Part shown: piece after piece, positions 1 to 7,810 of the stretch
Layout of the letters: each line of letters begins with the position of its first letter
Numbering within the stretch: the stretch's first letter is position 1
Origin: Methylocaldum sp002005105
GTDB taxonomy: Bacteria > Pseudomonadota > Gammaproteobacteria > Methylococcales > Methylococcaceae
Reading direction: 5' to 3'
Length of the DNA stretch: 64,000 nt
NCBI RefSeq assembly: GCF_051027545.1
Contig: NZ_CP194902.1
Location: 3,410,001 to 3,474,000 of the forward strand
Position numbers and translations under genes: made by a program
The notes under the pieces: model-generated
The model's database searches: none
The model's input: only the letters and a program-made list of their open reading frames with translations
Told to the model about the DNA's origin: nothing

Positions 1-1056
1 GATCAGCTCGCGCTCATCGGCACCTATCGGTATCACCCGGCTGACCCTGGGTTCGGCCAGGGTGACCGTGCCGGTCTTGTCGAGGATTACGGTGTCGATC
101 TCGTGCATGATGTCCAGGGGTTCTCCGCCCCGGGCGAGGATATTGAGCCGCGCCGAGCGGCCTATGCCGGACGCGAATACGGTCGGCGTCGCGAGCGCCC
201 AGGCGCAGGGACACAATACCGACAGGGCGGTCGCCATCAAATCCAGGCTGCCGGTGACGAAAAACAGCAGGAACGCATAGCCGGTCACGCCCAGGATGAG
301 GTACTGGACGATCTTGTCCGCCCTTTGCTGCAGCGTGGATTTTTTCTGAAGGCTTTTTTCGATTTCGCCCGCGATCAGGGCAAGAAACGAAGCGTCGCCG
401 TTCCTGGTGGCCCGAATCTGCAAGGGCGCGGAAAGATTGAGCGTGCCGGAAGTGACTTCATCGCCCGGCACCTTGTGGATCGGAAACGGTTCGCCCGTGA
501 CGAAGGATTCGTCGATGGACGATTTTCCCTCCGCAATGCTTCCGTCGACCGGGACGGCGGTGCCGCGGGGCACGATCAGCACGTCGCCCTGCTTCACCTC
601 TTCCGCCGGGATTTCGCGGATCTCGCCGCCGGCGAGCACGAGGGCCGTTCGCTTGGCCTGCTTCACCAGACTTTCGATCTTTTCCCGATTTCTGCGGATG
701 ATGGTGAAGGAAATGTACAAACCGAGCCCGATGAACCAGGCGACCATCGCGCCGCTGAGCGGCTTCCCGTCGATCAGGGTGACGGTCATCACCAGAACGA
801 TCAGCAGCTCCGCGGAAACCTGCCGCAAAATCAGGAGCGATTTTACGAGCCCTTGAACGTAGAGCGCCAGACAGAAGAGATAAAACGGCAGCCCCAGCCA
901 GTAAAAGAACGGCATGCCGTAAAGTGCGTCCATGGCCAGGAAGATGACCGCCAACAACGCCACGATAAGGCGCAGCAGGAATACGTCTCTCTGAGGGCTG
1001 AGGCTCAGGATGCGTCGATCCAGTTGCTGCAACAATGTTGTCAATTGAGTATCCAT
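1..1056 (-). CDS. Heavy-metal P1B-type cation-transporting ATPase, 3' end outside window
   Basis: ATP-driven heavy-metal (probably copper-type) efflux pump of the inner membrane. Translating the minus strand from ATG at 1056 gives 352 open codons running off the window edge. They show two early hydrophobic pairs, the actuator-domain pattern GDVLIVPRGTAVPVDG then DESFVTGEP, the CPC metal site in the membrane (CPCAWALATPT) and the phosphorylation motif DKTGTVT. The N-terminus is short and has no CxxC metal-binding domain, unlike CopA-type pumps. GGAACGGAAG precedes the start. The gene diverges from the peroxiredoxin at 1234. The nucleotide-binding domain lies beyond position 1. CPC is seen; the exact metal is inference. 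Confidence 0.9.
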   Translation of the reverse strand, partial: MDTQLTTLLQQLDRRILSLSPQRDVFLLRLIVALLAVIFLAMDALYGMPFFYWLGLPFYLFCLALYVQGLVKSLLILRQVSAELLIVLVMTVTLIDGKPLSGAMVAWFIGLGLYISFTIIRRNREKIESLVKQAKRTALVLAGGEIREIPAEEVKQGDVLIVPRGTAVPVDGSIAEGKSSIDESFVTGEPFPIHKVPGDEVTSGTLNLSAPLQIRATRNGDASFLALIAGEIEKSLQKKSTLQQRADKIVQYLILGVTGYAFLLFFVTGSLDLMATALSVLCPCAWALATPTVFASGIGRSARLNILARGGEPLDIMHEIDTVILDKTGTVTLAEPRVSRVIPIGADERELI

Positions 1057-1233
1057 AAGAACTTCCGTTCCTTCTTTGATATGGGACACCGCTCGACACG
1101 GCTTTTTGCGGATACGGCTCGGGGGACCTTTAAAGAGCCGATTCTGTCTCAAATCTAATCATTGGACAAACGAGTCGGGCAGACGCACAGCGTCCCTTGT
1201 CCGATTCCGTACCCGTTTCAGAGGAGATAGATC

Positions 1234-1890
1234 ATGGAAAATATCACTTCATCCAAACCACTCGAAATGCCGCGCCTGAACGAGCCGGCGCCCGCTTTCG
1301 AGGCGAATACCACCCACGGCGTCAAGAAGCTCGGCGATTACCGCGGCAAATGGCTGGTGCTGTTCTCCCACCCGGCCGATTTCACGCCGGTGTGCACCAC
1401 GGAGTTCATGGCTTTCGCCAAGGCCTATCCGCAGTTCCGGAGTCTGAACTGCGAGTTGCTCGGGCTTTCGATCGACAGCAATTATTCACATATTGCCTGG
1501 ATGCGCACGATCAAGGAGAAGTTCGGCGTGGAGATCCCGTTCCCGATCATCGAGGACCTGTCGATGCGGGTGGCCAATACTTACGGCATGATTCAGCCGG
1601 GCGCCTCCGACACCTCGGCGGTGCGCTCCACCTTCATCATCGACGACAAGGGCACCCTGCGCGCCATGGTCTACTATCCCATGACCAACGGCCGCTCCAT
1701 CCCCGAGTTCCTGCGCCTGGTGCAGGCGCTGCAGACCTCGGACAAGCAGGGCGTGGCCACGCCGGAAGGCTGGCAGCCGGGCGACAAGGTGATCGTGCCG
1801 CCGCCGAAGACGGCCCAGGACGCCGAGGCGCGGCTCCAGGAGGGATACGAGTGCGTCGACTGGTTCTTCTGCAAGAAGGCCGCATCATAG
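1234..1890 (+). CDS. Peroxiredoxin, Prx6/AhpC-TSA family
   Basis: Thiol peroxidase reducing hydrogen peroxide and organic peroxides in the cytoplasm. The 218-residue length fits Prx6-type enzymes. The peroxidatic cysteine is C54 in PADFTPVCTTE. An extended C-terminal domain ends with C207 and C213 (CVDWFFC), the position of resolving cysteines in archaeal-type Prx6 proteins. A clear ribosome site (AGAGGAGATAG) sits just before ATG 1234. The gene stands alone, divergent from the P-type ATPase. Its last codons and 3' flank recur near 5992-6080, suggesting a second, now broken, copy. Confidence 0.92.
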   Translation: MENITSSKPLEMPRLNEPAPAFEANTTHGVKKLGDYRGKWLVLFSHPADFTPVCTTEFMAFAKAYPQFRSLNCELLGLSIDSNYSHIAWMRTIKEKFGVEIPFPIIEDLSMRVANTYGMIQPGASDTSAVRSTFIIDDKGTLRAMVYYPMTNGRSIPEFLRLVQALQTSDKQGVATPEGWQPGDKVIVPPPKTAQDAEARLQEGYECVDWFFCKKAAS

Positions 1891-2027
1891 CCGCAGAGCG
1901 CAGGGGCATCGGGAATAAGTGACTTGGATGGACTGCTTGACACCGCGCGCCGACAGGAGGGAGCGAAAATGAAGCGGTGCCATAGGCCGGCAATTCGTTG
2001 CTGACCCCTCGGATCGGCGAGAGCTTT

Positions 2028-2051
2028 GTCGGCAAGGGATTGCCGACCTAC
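2028..2051 (-). repeat. REP-like hairpin with GTAG head (minus orientation)
   Basis: An 8-bp perfect stem, GTCGGCAA with TTGCCGAC, around tetraloop GGGA, followed by CTAC. On the minus strand this reads GTAG then hairpin with loop TCCC, the classic layout of REP elements mobilised by RAYT transposases. The same unit occurs inside the large repeats at 5537-5991 and 17821-18232. It lies between the peroxiredoxin and aminotransferase genes. Confidence 0.75.
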
Positions 2052-2170
2052 GACCTTCCCGATCCAGACTGCCAAAACTGTGGTGAAAATTGGTCTAGGC
2101 GATGCTGATTATGGCCGGGATCGGTGCCATCACTTTCTTCATGCCCGGCCGCTGATAAAGGATTTCGAAA

Positions 2171-3172
2171 ATGAGCAGCAAGGCAGAAAAGGGTGGCGGC
2201 GTCTTCCGAGGCATCAAGCTGCTGCTGTGCGAAAACCCCTTGCCTCCGATCGAGGAGGCTATCGAGGCGGCTCGCGCCGAGCTGCCCTTGAGCAATTACT
2301 ATACCGAGCCGTACTCGGAACCGTTGCGCCGGCTCATCAGCGAACGGACCGGCGTGCCCGAGCGGCTCATCCATATCAATGCCGGTTCGGAACTTATTCT
2401 GCGCCAGCTGTTCCAGCGCTTGGGGCATCAGGTACACCTGCTGACTCCCACCTATGTCCTGTTTCCGGAGATTGCGCAGTCCTACACCGAAACGCGGCTG
2501 CGGCCGGAAGCGGATTTCCGCTTCGACCTCAGCGAGTTGGAGATCCCCGTTGGCACCAGTCTCGCCGTCATCGTCAATCCCAACAACCCCAACGGCGGCA
2601 GCTTCGGCATGGCGCCGCTGCCCGGCCTGCTCGAACGATATCGCGACACTTATTTCCTGGTGGACGAGGCCTTCATCGGCATGGCCGGCCATAGCGTGGC
2701 TCACCTGGTGCCGCGATACCCGAACCTGCTGGTCACCCGGACCCTGTCCAAGGCTCACAGCCTGGCGGGTTTTCGGGTGGGCTACGCCATATTGCCGGAA
2801 GCCCTGGCGGACGATCTGAATTCGAGTAACGATGCTTACCCACTGGCGAGAGCCAGCCAGGCGGCCGCCATCGCCACGCTGGAAAACGAGGACAAGATCC
2901 GGGAGCGCGCCGCCAACCTGCGCCGCTGGGCCCGGGATTTGGCGGGTGAACTCGATGCGCTGGGGGTGAGAACCTTCCCTTCGGAAACCTATTTCTTTCT
3001 GGCCGATTTCACCCCCGAGGACGCGGGCGAGATCGCCGAAAACCTGAGGCAAAAGGACATCCTCATCAAGCCACTGAACGACCCGCAGCTCGGCCCCGCC
3101 TACATGCGGGTGACCACCGCGACGCCCGAGGACAACATGCGCTTCGTCGCCGCGCTGCGGGAGCTGCTATGA
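2171..3172 (+). CDS. Class I/II PLP aminotransferase, histidinol-phosphate aminotransferase-like
   Basis: Fold-type I pyridoxal-phosphate transaminase of 333 residues. Visible are the substrate/PLP signature NPNNPNGG near residue 137, the aspartate motif VDEAFIGM near 163, and the Schiff-base lysine in TRTLSKAHSLAGFRVGYA near 194. Overall it resembles HisC and the CobD-type threonine-phosphate decarboxylases. With no his or cob genes nearby the substrate is uncertain. The stop overlaps the start of the methyltransferase gene by four bases (ATGA), so the two are translationally coupled. That pairing suggests modification of an amino-acid-derived product, which is inference. Confidence 0.85.
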   Translation: MSSKAEKGGGVFRGIKLLLCENPLPPIEEAIEAARAELPLSNYYTEPYSEPLRRLISERTGVPERLIHINAGSELILRQLFQRLGHQVHLLTPTYVLFPEIAQSYTETRLRPEADFRFDLSELEIPVGTSLAVIVNPNNPNGGSFGMAPLPGLLERYRDTYFLVDEAFIGMAGHSVAHLVPRYPNLLVTRTLSKAHSLAGFRVGYAILPEALADDLNSSNDAYPLARASQAAAIATLENEDKIRERAANLRRWARDLAGELDALGVRTFPSETYFFLADFTPEDAGEIAENLRQKDILIKPLNDPQLGPAYMRVTTATPEDNMRFVAALRELL

Positions 3173-3807
3173 CGGGCGATCCCAGGGCTGAGCCATTCAT
3201 CCGACATCACCAACGCTATGAGGACTGGTTCGACCGTCACCGGGCGGCCTACCTCTCCGAGCTGCTCGCCGTGCGCGCGTTGCTGCCTTGGCAGGGGCGG
3301 GGGCTGGAGATCGGGGTGGGTACCGGACGCTTCGCCGCACCTCTGGGCGTCGCCTACGGGATCGACCCGGCGGCGGAGATGCTGCGCTACGCCCGCGCCC
3401 GCGGCGTGCGCGCCGCACAGGCGATCGCCGAGGCGCTGCCCTTTGCGGACGCGTTGTTCGACTATGCGCTGATCGTGACCACGATCTGCTTCGTGGACGA
3501 CGCTGCGGCCATGCTGCGCGAGGCCGCTCGCGTCCTTAGGCCGGGCGGTGTGCTCGTCATCGGTTTCATCGACCGGAACAGTCCCCTGGGACAGGACTAT
3601 CTCGCCCACCAGGCGGAGAACGTCTTCTACCGGGAGGCTAGCTTCTATTCCGCCGATGAGGTCAATGCCCTGCTCATGGATACGGGCTTTCACGACCCGG
3701 TCTGGGTGCAAACCTTATCCACACCGCTTGAGCGGGTCCGGGACATCGAGCCGGTCAGCGCCGGTGCCGGCCAGGGCGCCTTTATCACCGTACGGGTCCG
3801 CCACTGA
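3169..3807 (+). CDS. SAM-dependent class I methyltransferase
   Basis: A 212-residue Methyltransf_11-type enzyme. Motif I is GLEIGVGTGRFAAPL near residue 45, followed by an acidic residue in YGIDPAAEM. The post-motif ALPFADALFDYAL and a motif-III-like RVLRPGGVLVIGFID are typical of ubiE-like methyltransferases. It overlaps the aminotransferase by ATGA and is followed after 60 bases by the phosphoglycerate mutase gene, forming a probable three-gene operon. The acceptor is unknown. The protein has no signal peptide and should be cytoplasmic. Confidence 0.85.
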   Translation: MTGDPRAEPFIRHHQRYEDWFDRHRAAYLSELLAVRALLPWQGRGLEIGVGTGRFAAPLGVAYGIDPAAEMLRYARARGVRAAQAIAEALPFADALFDYALIVTTICFVDDAAAMLREAARVLRPGGVLVIGFIDRNSPLGQDYLAHQAENVFYREASFYSADEVNALLMDTGFHDPVWVQTLSTPLERVRDIEPVSAGAGQGAFITVRVRH

Positions 3808-3867
3808 GCATCGCTGGGAGAAGAAGATGGCGGCACAGCAAACGCTCGCTTGACCAACGGTCCTGCA

Positions 3868-4572
3868 ATGAATCAAAGCACTCATGCAAGCCTGATATTG
3901 GTGCGCCACGGGCTGAGCACCTGGAATTTCGAAAACCGCTTCACCGGATGGACCGACATCGGTCTCATCGAAAAAGGAATCGAGGAGGCCCGCCGCGCCG
4001 GTCGGATACTGTGCCAGCAAGGCTATTCCGTGAATATCGCTTATACCTCCATGCTCAAGCGTGCCATCCATACCGCCTGGCTTATTTTGACCGAGATGGA
4101 TCGGATGTGGGTGCCGCTGGAGTGTAGCTGGCGGCTCAACGAGCGGCATTATGGCGCATTGCAAGGGTTGAACAAGAAAGAGACGGCTGAGCGACACGGT
4201 GAGGAGCAGGTTCATGTGTGGCGGCGCAGCTATTCGGTACGGCCGCCTGCGCTGAGCCACGATGATCCGCGTCATCCGCGTTTTGACCCGCGCTACGCCC
4301 ACCTCGACCCCCGCGTCCTCCCGGCGAGCGAATCGCTGTTCGATACCCTTGTGCGATGCCTGCCCGCCTGGCAGGACCGCATTGCTCTCGACCTGCGAAT
4401 GGGACGCCATGTCTTGGTGGCCGCGCACGGCAATAGTCTGCGCGCGCTGGTCAAAATGCTGGACGGCATTTCGGACGAAGAGATTCCTCTGGTGGAAATC
4501 CCCACCGGCGTACCCGTGGTCTACATGTTTGACCAGGACCTCAACGTCGCCTCGAAGATAATGCTCGATTAG
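3868..4572 (+). CDS. gpmA: 2,3-bisphosphoglycerate-dependent phosphoglycerate mutase
   Basis: Glycolytic interconversion of 3- and 2-phosphoglycerate. The phosphohistidine motif LVRHGLSTWN is at the N-terminus, followed by NRFTGWTDIGLIEKG, RRSYSVRPP and the second catalytic histidine in VAAHGNSLRAL, all GpmA hallmarks. From ATG 3868 the protein has 234 residues. A TTG at 3850 would add six residues, and neither start has a convincing ribosome site. A nine-codon reading frame with a good site (GGGAGAAG, ATG 3827) ends in TGA overlapping that TTG, so coupling from it is possible. An IS element sits immediately after the stop. Confidence 0.92.
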   Translation: MNQSTHASLILVRHGLSTWNFENRFTGWTDIGLIEKGIEEARRAGRILCQQGYSVNIAYTSMLKRAIHTAWLILTEMDRMWVPLECSWRLNERHYGALQGLNKKETAERHGEEQVHVWRRSYSVRPPALSHDDPRHPRFDPRYAHLDPRVLPASESLFDTLVRCLPAWQDRIALDLRMGRHVLVAAHGNSLRALVKMLDGISDEEIPLVEIPTGVPVVYMFDQDLNVASKIMLD

Positions 4573-4584
4573 CTCGTGATATAA

Positions 4585-5495
4585 GAGCCTATCCCAGTAG
4601 ACCCGTTGCCCGCCAAGTAATGATGCCGCAGGCCAAGTGCAGCATGGCAAGATAGGTGTCGGTTCGTTTTTCCCAGCGGATCAAAATCCGGCGGAATCGG
4701 TTGAGCCAGCTGTGGGTCCGTTCGACCACCCAGCGCCGCGCCTTGAAACCGGCTTCCTTCTTGATCGCTTCGGCCTCCTCACCGCGCGCTCGAATGTGAG
4801 CGGTAAACTGAAAGGCCTTGGCCAAGTCCCTCACCTCGTCATAGTCATAGCCTTTGTCCAGGCACAAGCCTTGCGGCTGCTCCGGCGTGGGTACAGGGCG
4901 CGGGACGCCGATGGCCGCCAAGGTGGACCGCGCCAGCTTCAGGTCGTGCCGATTGGCGCCGGCAATCACCACACTCAGCGGCAGGCCCGCGCCATCGGTT
5001 AACAGGCTTCGCTTCGCACCTTGTTTGCCCCGGTCGGTCGGATTCGGTCCCGTTTTTTTGAACCCGCCAACGGCGCTTTCGTCATGGCCCCATCCATGGC
5101 CAACCACGACCAGTCCAAGCCCTTCAACGCATCATAAGTCAGCAGTCCTTCGCGCCAGAACGCCTGGAACACCCCGGCTTCGGTCCACTCGACAAAGCGG
5201 CGATGGGCCGAACTGCTGGAGCAAATCCCGGTGGCGTTCAGCGCATTCCACTGACACCCGGTCCGGAGCACAAACAAGATCGCATTCATCGCCTGTCGGT
5301 CCGGCACCCGCGGGTTATGGCACCCGAGCGGATGCGGTTTACGCGGCGGCAAGAGCGGTTCCATCCGTTCCCACAGCTCATCCGGAATGCGCCAGCCATC
5401 ATCTTTCGTCACCAGTCCCATAAGAGCCCCTCTTGACTCGAAATTTCGGCATTAGAGGTCGCTCATCACGCTTTTGTTCCTACTGGGATAGGCTC
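4585..5495 (-). mobile_element. IS5-family element, IS427-like group, apparently complete
   Basis: A 911-bp insertion sequence bounded by perfect inverted ends: GAGCCTATCCCAGTAG at 4585-4600 and its complement at 5480-5495. It is flanked by the 3-bp direct repeat TAA (4582-4584 and 5496-5498), matching the TNA target duplication of this group. Inside are two overlapping transposase frames on the minus strand. Insertion is 12 bases after the gpmA stop. Matching ends and target repeats suggest a fairly recent insertion. Confidence 0.92.
4589..5421 (-). CDS. IS5-family transposase made by -1 frameshift (orfA 5421-4999, orfB 5107-4589)
   Basis: DDE transposase encoded in two frames. The upstream frame holds the N-terminal DUF4096-like domain (PDELWERMEPLLPP, then FVLRTGCQWNAL). 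The downstream frame carries DDE parts including LLTDGAGLPLSVVIAGANRHD, CLDKGYDYDEVRDLA and ERTHSWLNRFRRILIRWEK. The overlap contains seven T residues at 5053-5059, which on the coding strand read as A AAA AAA in the upstream frame. That is an ideal -1 slippery heptamer giving a fused OrfAB. The intact ends and frame arrangement argue for a functional element rather than a pseudogene. Confidence 0.88.
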
Positions 5496-5536
5496 TAAGT
5501 ACGACCACGTCGCGTCAATCGCGTAGGCCGTACAAT

Positions 5537-5991
5537 TCGCTCGTACGGCAAAACAGGCTTGGCGGAAGTCGCTGGCGCCTTCGGCTCGGGTGAACCGATT
5601 CAAGCATTCGTCGGCAATCCCTTGCCGACAAAGCCGTTGGCCGGGCCGCGTGGCGTCGGGAAAGGATTCCCGACCTACGGGGGCACGGTTGTAGGTCGGC
5701 AATCCCTTGCCGACGAAGACGCTTGGCCGGGGCATGGCGTCGGGAAGGGCGGCTTCGGCGCTCCAATCGCAAACGGTCATCCCAGGAGCGCTGGGATGAC
5801 CCTTCCAATCGCAAACGGCCTGGCCGGGAGCGCCGGCCAGCCCCTTCCCGAAGACGCCGTTTGCGATTGGAAGGTCGCGACTAAAGCGACGTTTGCGATT
5901 GGAAGGGGCCGATTAAAGGCCCGTTTGCGATTGGAAGGGTCGCGGCTAAAGCGACCGTTTGCGATTGGGAAAGGATTCCCGACCTACTCGC
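5537..5991. repeat. Hairpin-mosaic repeat, copy A1 (inverted partner at 17821-18232)
   Basis: A 455-bp non-coding stretch of successive hairpins. In order: stem GTCGGCAA, loop TCCC (5610-5629); stem GTCGGGAA, loop AGGA (5655-5674); stem GTCGGCAA, loop TCCC with GTAG head (5691-5714); stem GGTCATCCCAG, loop GAGCG (5775-5801); stem CTGGCCGG, loop GAGCG (5820-5840); GTCGC, loop GACTAAA (5874-5890); GGGCC, loop GATTAAA (5906-5922); GGTCGC, loop GGCTAAA (5938-5956); GGGAA, loop AGGA (5967-5980). The later units are separated by the linker CGTTTGCGATTGGAAGG, which appears in both orientations. The reading frames crossing it are by-products of GC-rich sequence. Copy A1 has one 42-bp unit missing from A2. 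Confidence 0.85.
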
Positions 5992-6080
5992 TGGTTCTTC
6001 TGCAAGAAGGCCGCGTCATAACCGCCAAAGGCGACCCATAGCCATGGAGCGCCGGGGCAATCGAGAGCGAGTGGCTTGGG
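5992..6080 (+). pseudogene. Fragment duplicating the 3' end of the peroxiredoxin gene
   Basis: The sequence from 5992 matches the end of the peroxiredoxin gene (from about 1860) over roughly 35 bases with two differences, covering the codons for WFFCKKA and the stop region. A weaker match continues into the 3' flank (GAGCGC, GGGGCA, then a CTTGG word). The rest of the gene is absent and copy A1 of the hairpin mosaic abuts the break. I read it as the remnant of a second peroxiredoxin locus. Confidence 0.6.
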
Positions 6081-6113
6081 TGGGCCGCTCCAGCGCTCGG
6101 GACAGTGGCGGAC

Positions 6114-6920
6114 TTATTTGGCTCCGAAGACCACTCTGTCCACACCAGTATTGCCGGTGCCGGGGTCGTAGGCGTAAATCACCGCTTCATAGTCCCCCTT
6201 GTCCCGCGCCGGCACCTGTGCCGCAAAATGATTGACTTCGCCGGTGAATGCCAGAGGATATTCGCCCACCGCGTTGCCGTCCCGTTTCAGCAAGGCCTTT
6301 ACTTCGTATTTGTCGGCATCCCATAGGCCGCCTTTGCTGATGGGGCAGCCGCACATCATCGTCACCTCCGCTTCCAGCTTGGCCTGACCTTTCTCCGGCG
6401 CGGAGATTCCGCCGCGCACGATGAAACCGGGTAAATGGATGACGATGCCGTCGCCGATGATGTGCTTGCCGGGTACGACCCAACTGGTCACGCTCGCCTC
6501 TTGCAGAGATTGGCGCTGTCCGTACGGACCGAATATCTTGAAGCGCAGCAGTCGTGGCTCGGCGAGGTCGAGCCGGGCCAAATAACCCGCCGTGTTGTCG
6601 TCGGCGAGCGGCTGACCGCGCTGGTGAGGGGTTTCCATGAGGCGTTTGGTGTCGCCGGTGCCGCCGGTAATCCACCCCTGATTCAGAATCTCCCCGGTCT
6701 CGGCGTCCTCGACCACCGCCCGTACCCCACCGACACCGCTGCCGACGAACTTGGAATCGACGCCTTTCACCCGCAGCATGATCCGGGTTTCTTCGGCCAA
6801 GACGGCGTTACATAGCGACAAAAGCAAGAAAATCGGCGCGACGAGCGTTTTCAGCGTCCGCCGGTCTATCGGCATGCGTCCCGATGGCCGCAGTATTCGC
6901 TTGTCTTTCCGGAAAACCAT
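6114..6920 (-). CDS. Secreted protein of unknown function with CGCP motif
   Basis: A 268-residue protein I do not recognise. After a basic N-terminus (a second start, M17 at 6872, is also plausible) comes a hydrophobic signal segment near residues 27-42 (FLLLSLCNAVLA), so the mature protein is probably periplasmic. The body is rich in beta-type sequence, with a distinctive MMCGCPISKGGLWDADKYEV near residue 190 and an Ig-like C-terminus (AVIYAYDPGTGNTGVDRVVF). The two close cysteines could bind metal. It is transcribed divergently from a metal ABC transporter that has no binding protein, which hints at a metal-related role; this is inference only. Confidence 0.7.
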   Translation of the reverse strand: MVFRKDKRILRPSGRMPIDRRTLKTLVAPIFLLLSLCNAVLAEETRIMLRVKGVDSKFVGSGVGGVRAVVEDAETGEILNQGWITGGTGDTKRLMETPHQRGQPLADDNTAGYLARLDLAEPRLLRFKIFGPYGQRQSLQEASVTSWVVPGKHIIGDGIVIHLPGFIVRGGISAPEKGQAKLEAEVTMMCGCPISKGGLWDADKYEVKALLKRDGNAVGEYPLAFTGEVNHFAAQVPARDKGDYEAVIYAYDPGTGNTGVDRVVFGAK

Positions 6921-7104
6921 GCTTTTCCTCCTTGATGATTAGACTCGAGTTTGCGACGGCTTCCCGCCGAAAGCAAGAAACGGGGTTAACGCGATGCCGC
7001 TTAAGGTGAGGCGCGCTGGCGGACACGAAGTTTTGCGGGCTTGTCCTCTGGCTCCCGGTTTGGCACTATCCGCTCAGGAAGCATAACGGAAGGCGAACGG
7101 GAAC

Positions 7105-7806
7105 ATGACGGATAATCAGCCTTCGATCTTGACCGTCCAAGGGATTTCGGTGTCTTACGGCGACGAAACGATCATCCGCGATCTTTCGTTCTCGGTGGCC
7201 GAGGGCGCCGTCTTCGTGATCCTGGGACCGAACGGCGCGGGAAAGACGACGCTGCTCAGGGCGCTCCTCGGCCTGATCCCTTATCAGGGGACGGTCACCT
7301 GGCAGACCCGAAACATCAGTTATCTGCCGCCTCAGGAGTTTCTGCAACGCCAGGAGCTTCCGCCGCTCAGTATCGAGGAGTTCTTTCGTTTCAAGACCCG
7401 CGATGTCGACGCCGTGAAACGGATGTTCGCCGAGGTCGGGCTGGACGAATCCCTGCTGCAACGGCCGTTCGGTGCTTTGTCGACGGGTCAGTTCCAGCGC
7501 ATGCTGATCGCCTGGGCGCTGGTGAACGATCCCGACGTGCTGTTGCTGGACGAACCCACCGCGGGCATCGACGTGGGGGGCGAGGAGACGATCTATACCT
7601 TGCTCAACCGCTACCGGCAAAGAAAACCCCTGACCATCCTGCTGGTGACGCACGACCTCCATGTGGTGTGGGAATATGCGTCGGTCGTGCTTTGCCTCAA
7701 CCGGCAGCAGCTTTGCATGGGCGCCCCCCAGGAAGTGCTCACGCCGCAGCAGCTCCAGGCGCTCTACGGTACCGGCGTGAAATATTACGAGCATCACCAT
7801 CGGTGA
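7105..7806 (+). CDS. Metal ABC transporter ATP-binding protein, ZnuC/MntA-like
   Basis: Cytoplasmic ATPase of a zinc/manganese-type ABC importer, 233 residues. It has Walker A GPNGAGKTTLLRALLG near residue 43, the Q-loop in PPQEF, a slightly divergent signature LSTGQFQRM, Walker B DVLLLDEPTAGID and switch histidine in LLVTHDLHVVW. It is followed four bases after its stop by the permease gene. No periplasmic binding protein gene follows, so either a distant gene supplies it or the divergent secreted protein at 6114-6920 is involved. I saw no clear Zur-type operator. Confidence 0.9.
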   Translation: MTDNQPSILTVQGISVSYGDETIIRDLSFSVAEGAVFVILGPNGAGKTTLLRALLGLIPYQGTVTWQTRNISYLPPQEFLQRQELPPLSIEEFFRFKTRDVDAVKRMFAEVGLDESLLQRPFGALSTGQFQRMLIAWALVNDPDVLLLDEPTAGIDVGGEETIYTLLNRYRQRKPLTILLVTHDLHVVWEYASVVLCLNRQQLCMGAPQEVLTPQQLQALYGTGVKYYEHHHR

Positions 7807-7810
7807 TTTT

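Noticed and set aside
103..1158. 351-codon plus-strand frame over the P-type ATPase
   Set aside because: The minus strand in the aligned frame encodes CPC, actuator and DKTGTVT motifs. The plus-strand product has no family resemblance and is rich in Arg and Gln.
5537..5991. CRISPR array
   Set aside because: Linkers recur, but spacers are self-complementary, of unequal length and partly shared with the second copy. No cas genes lie nearby.
5559..6041. 160-codon ORF in repeat A1
   Set aside because: Its residues are translations of hairpin units; copy A2 does not keep the frame because of the 42-bp unit and small indels.
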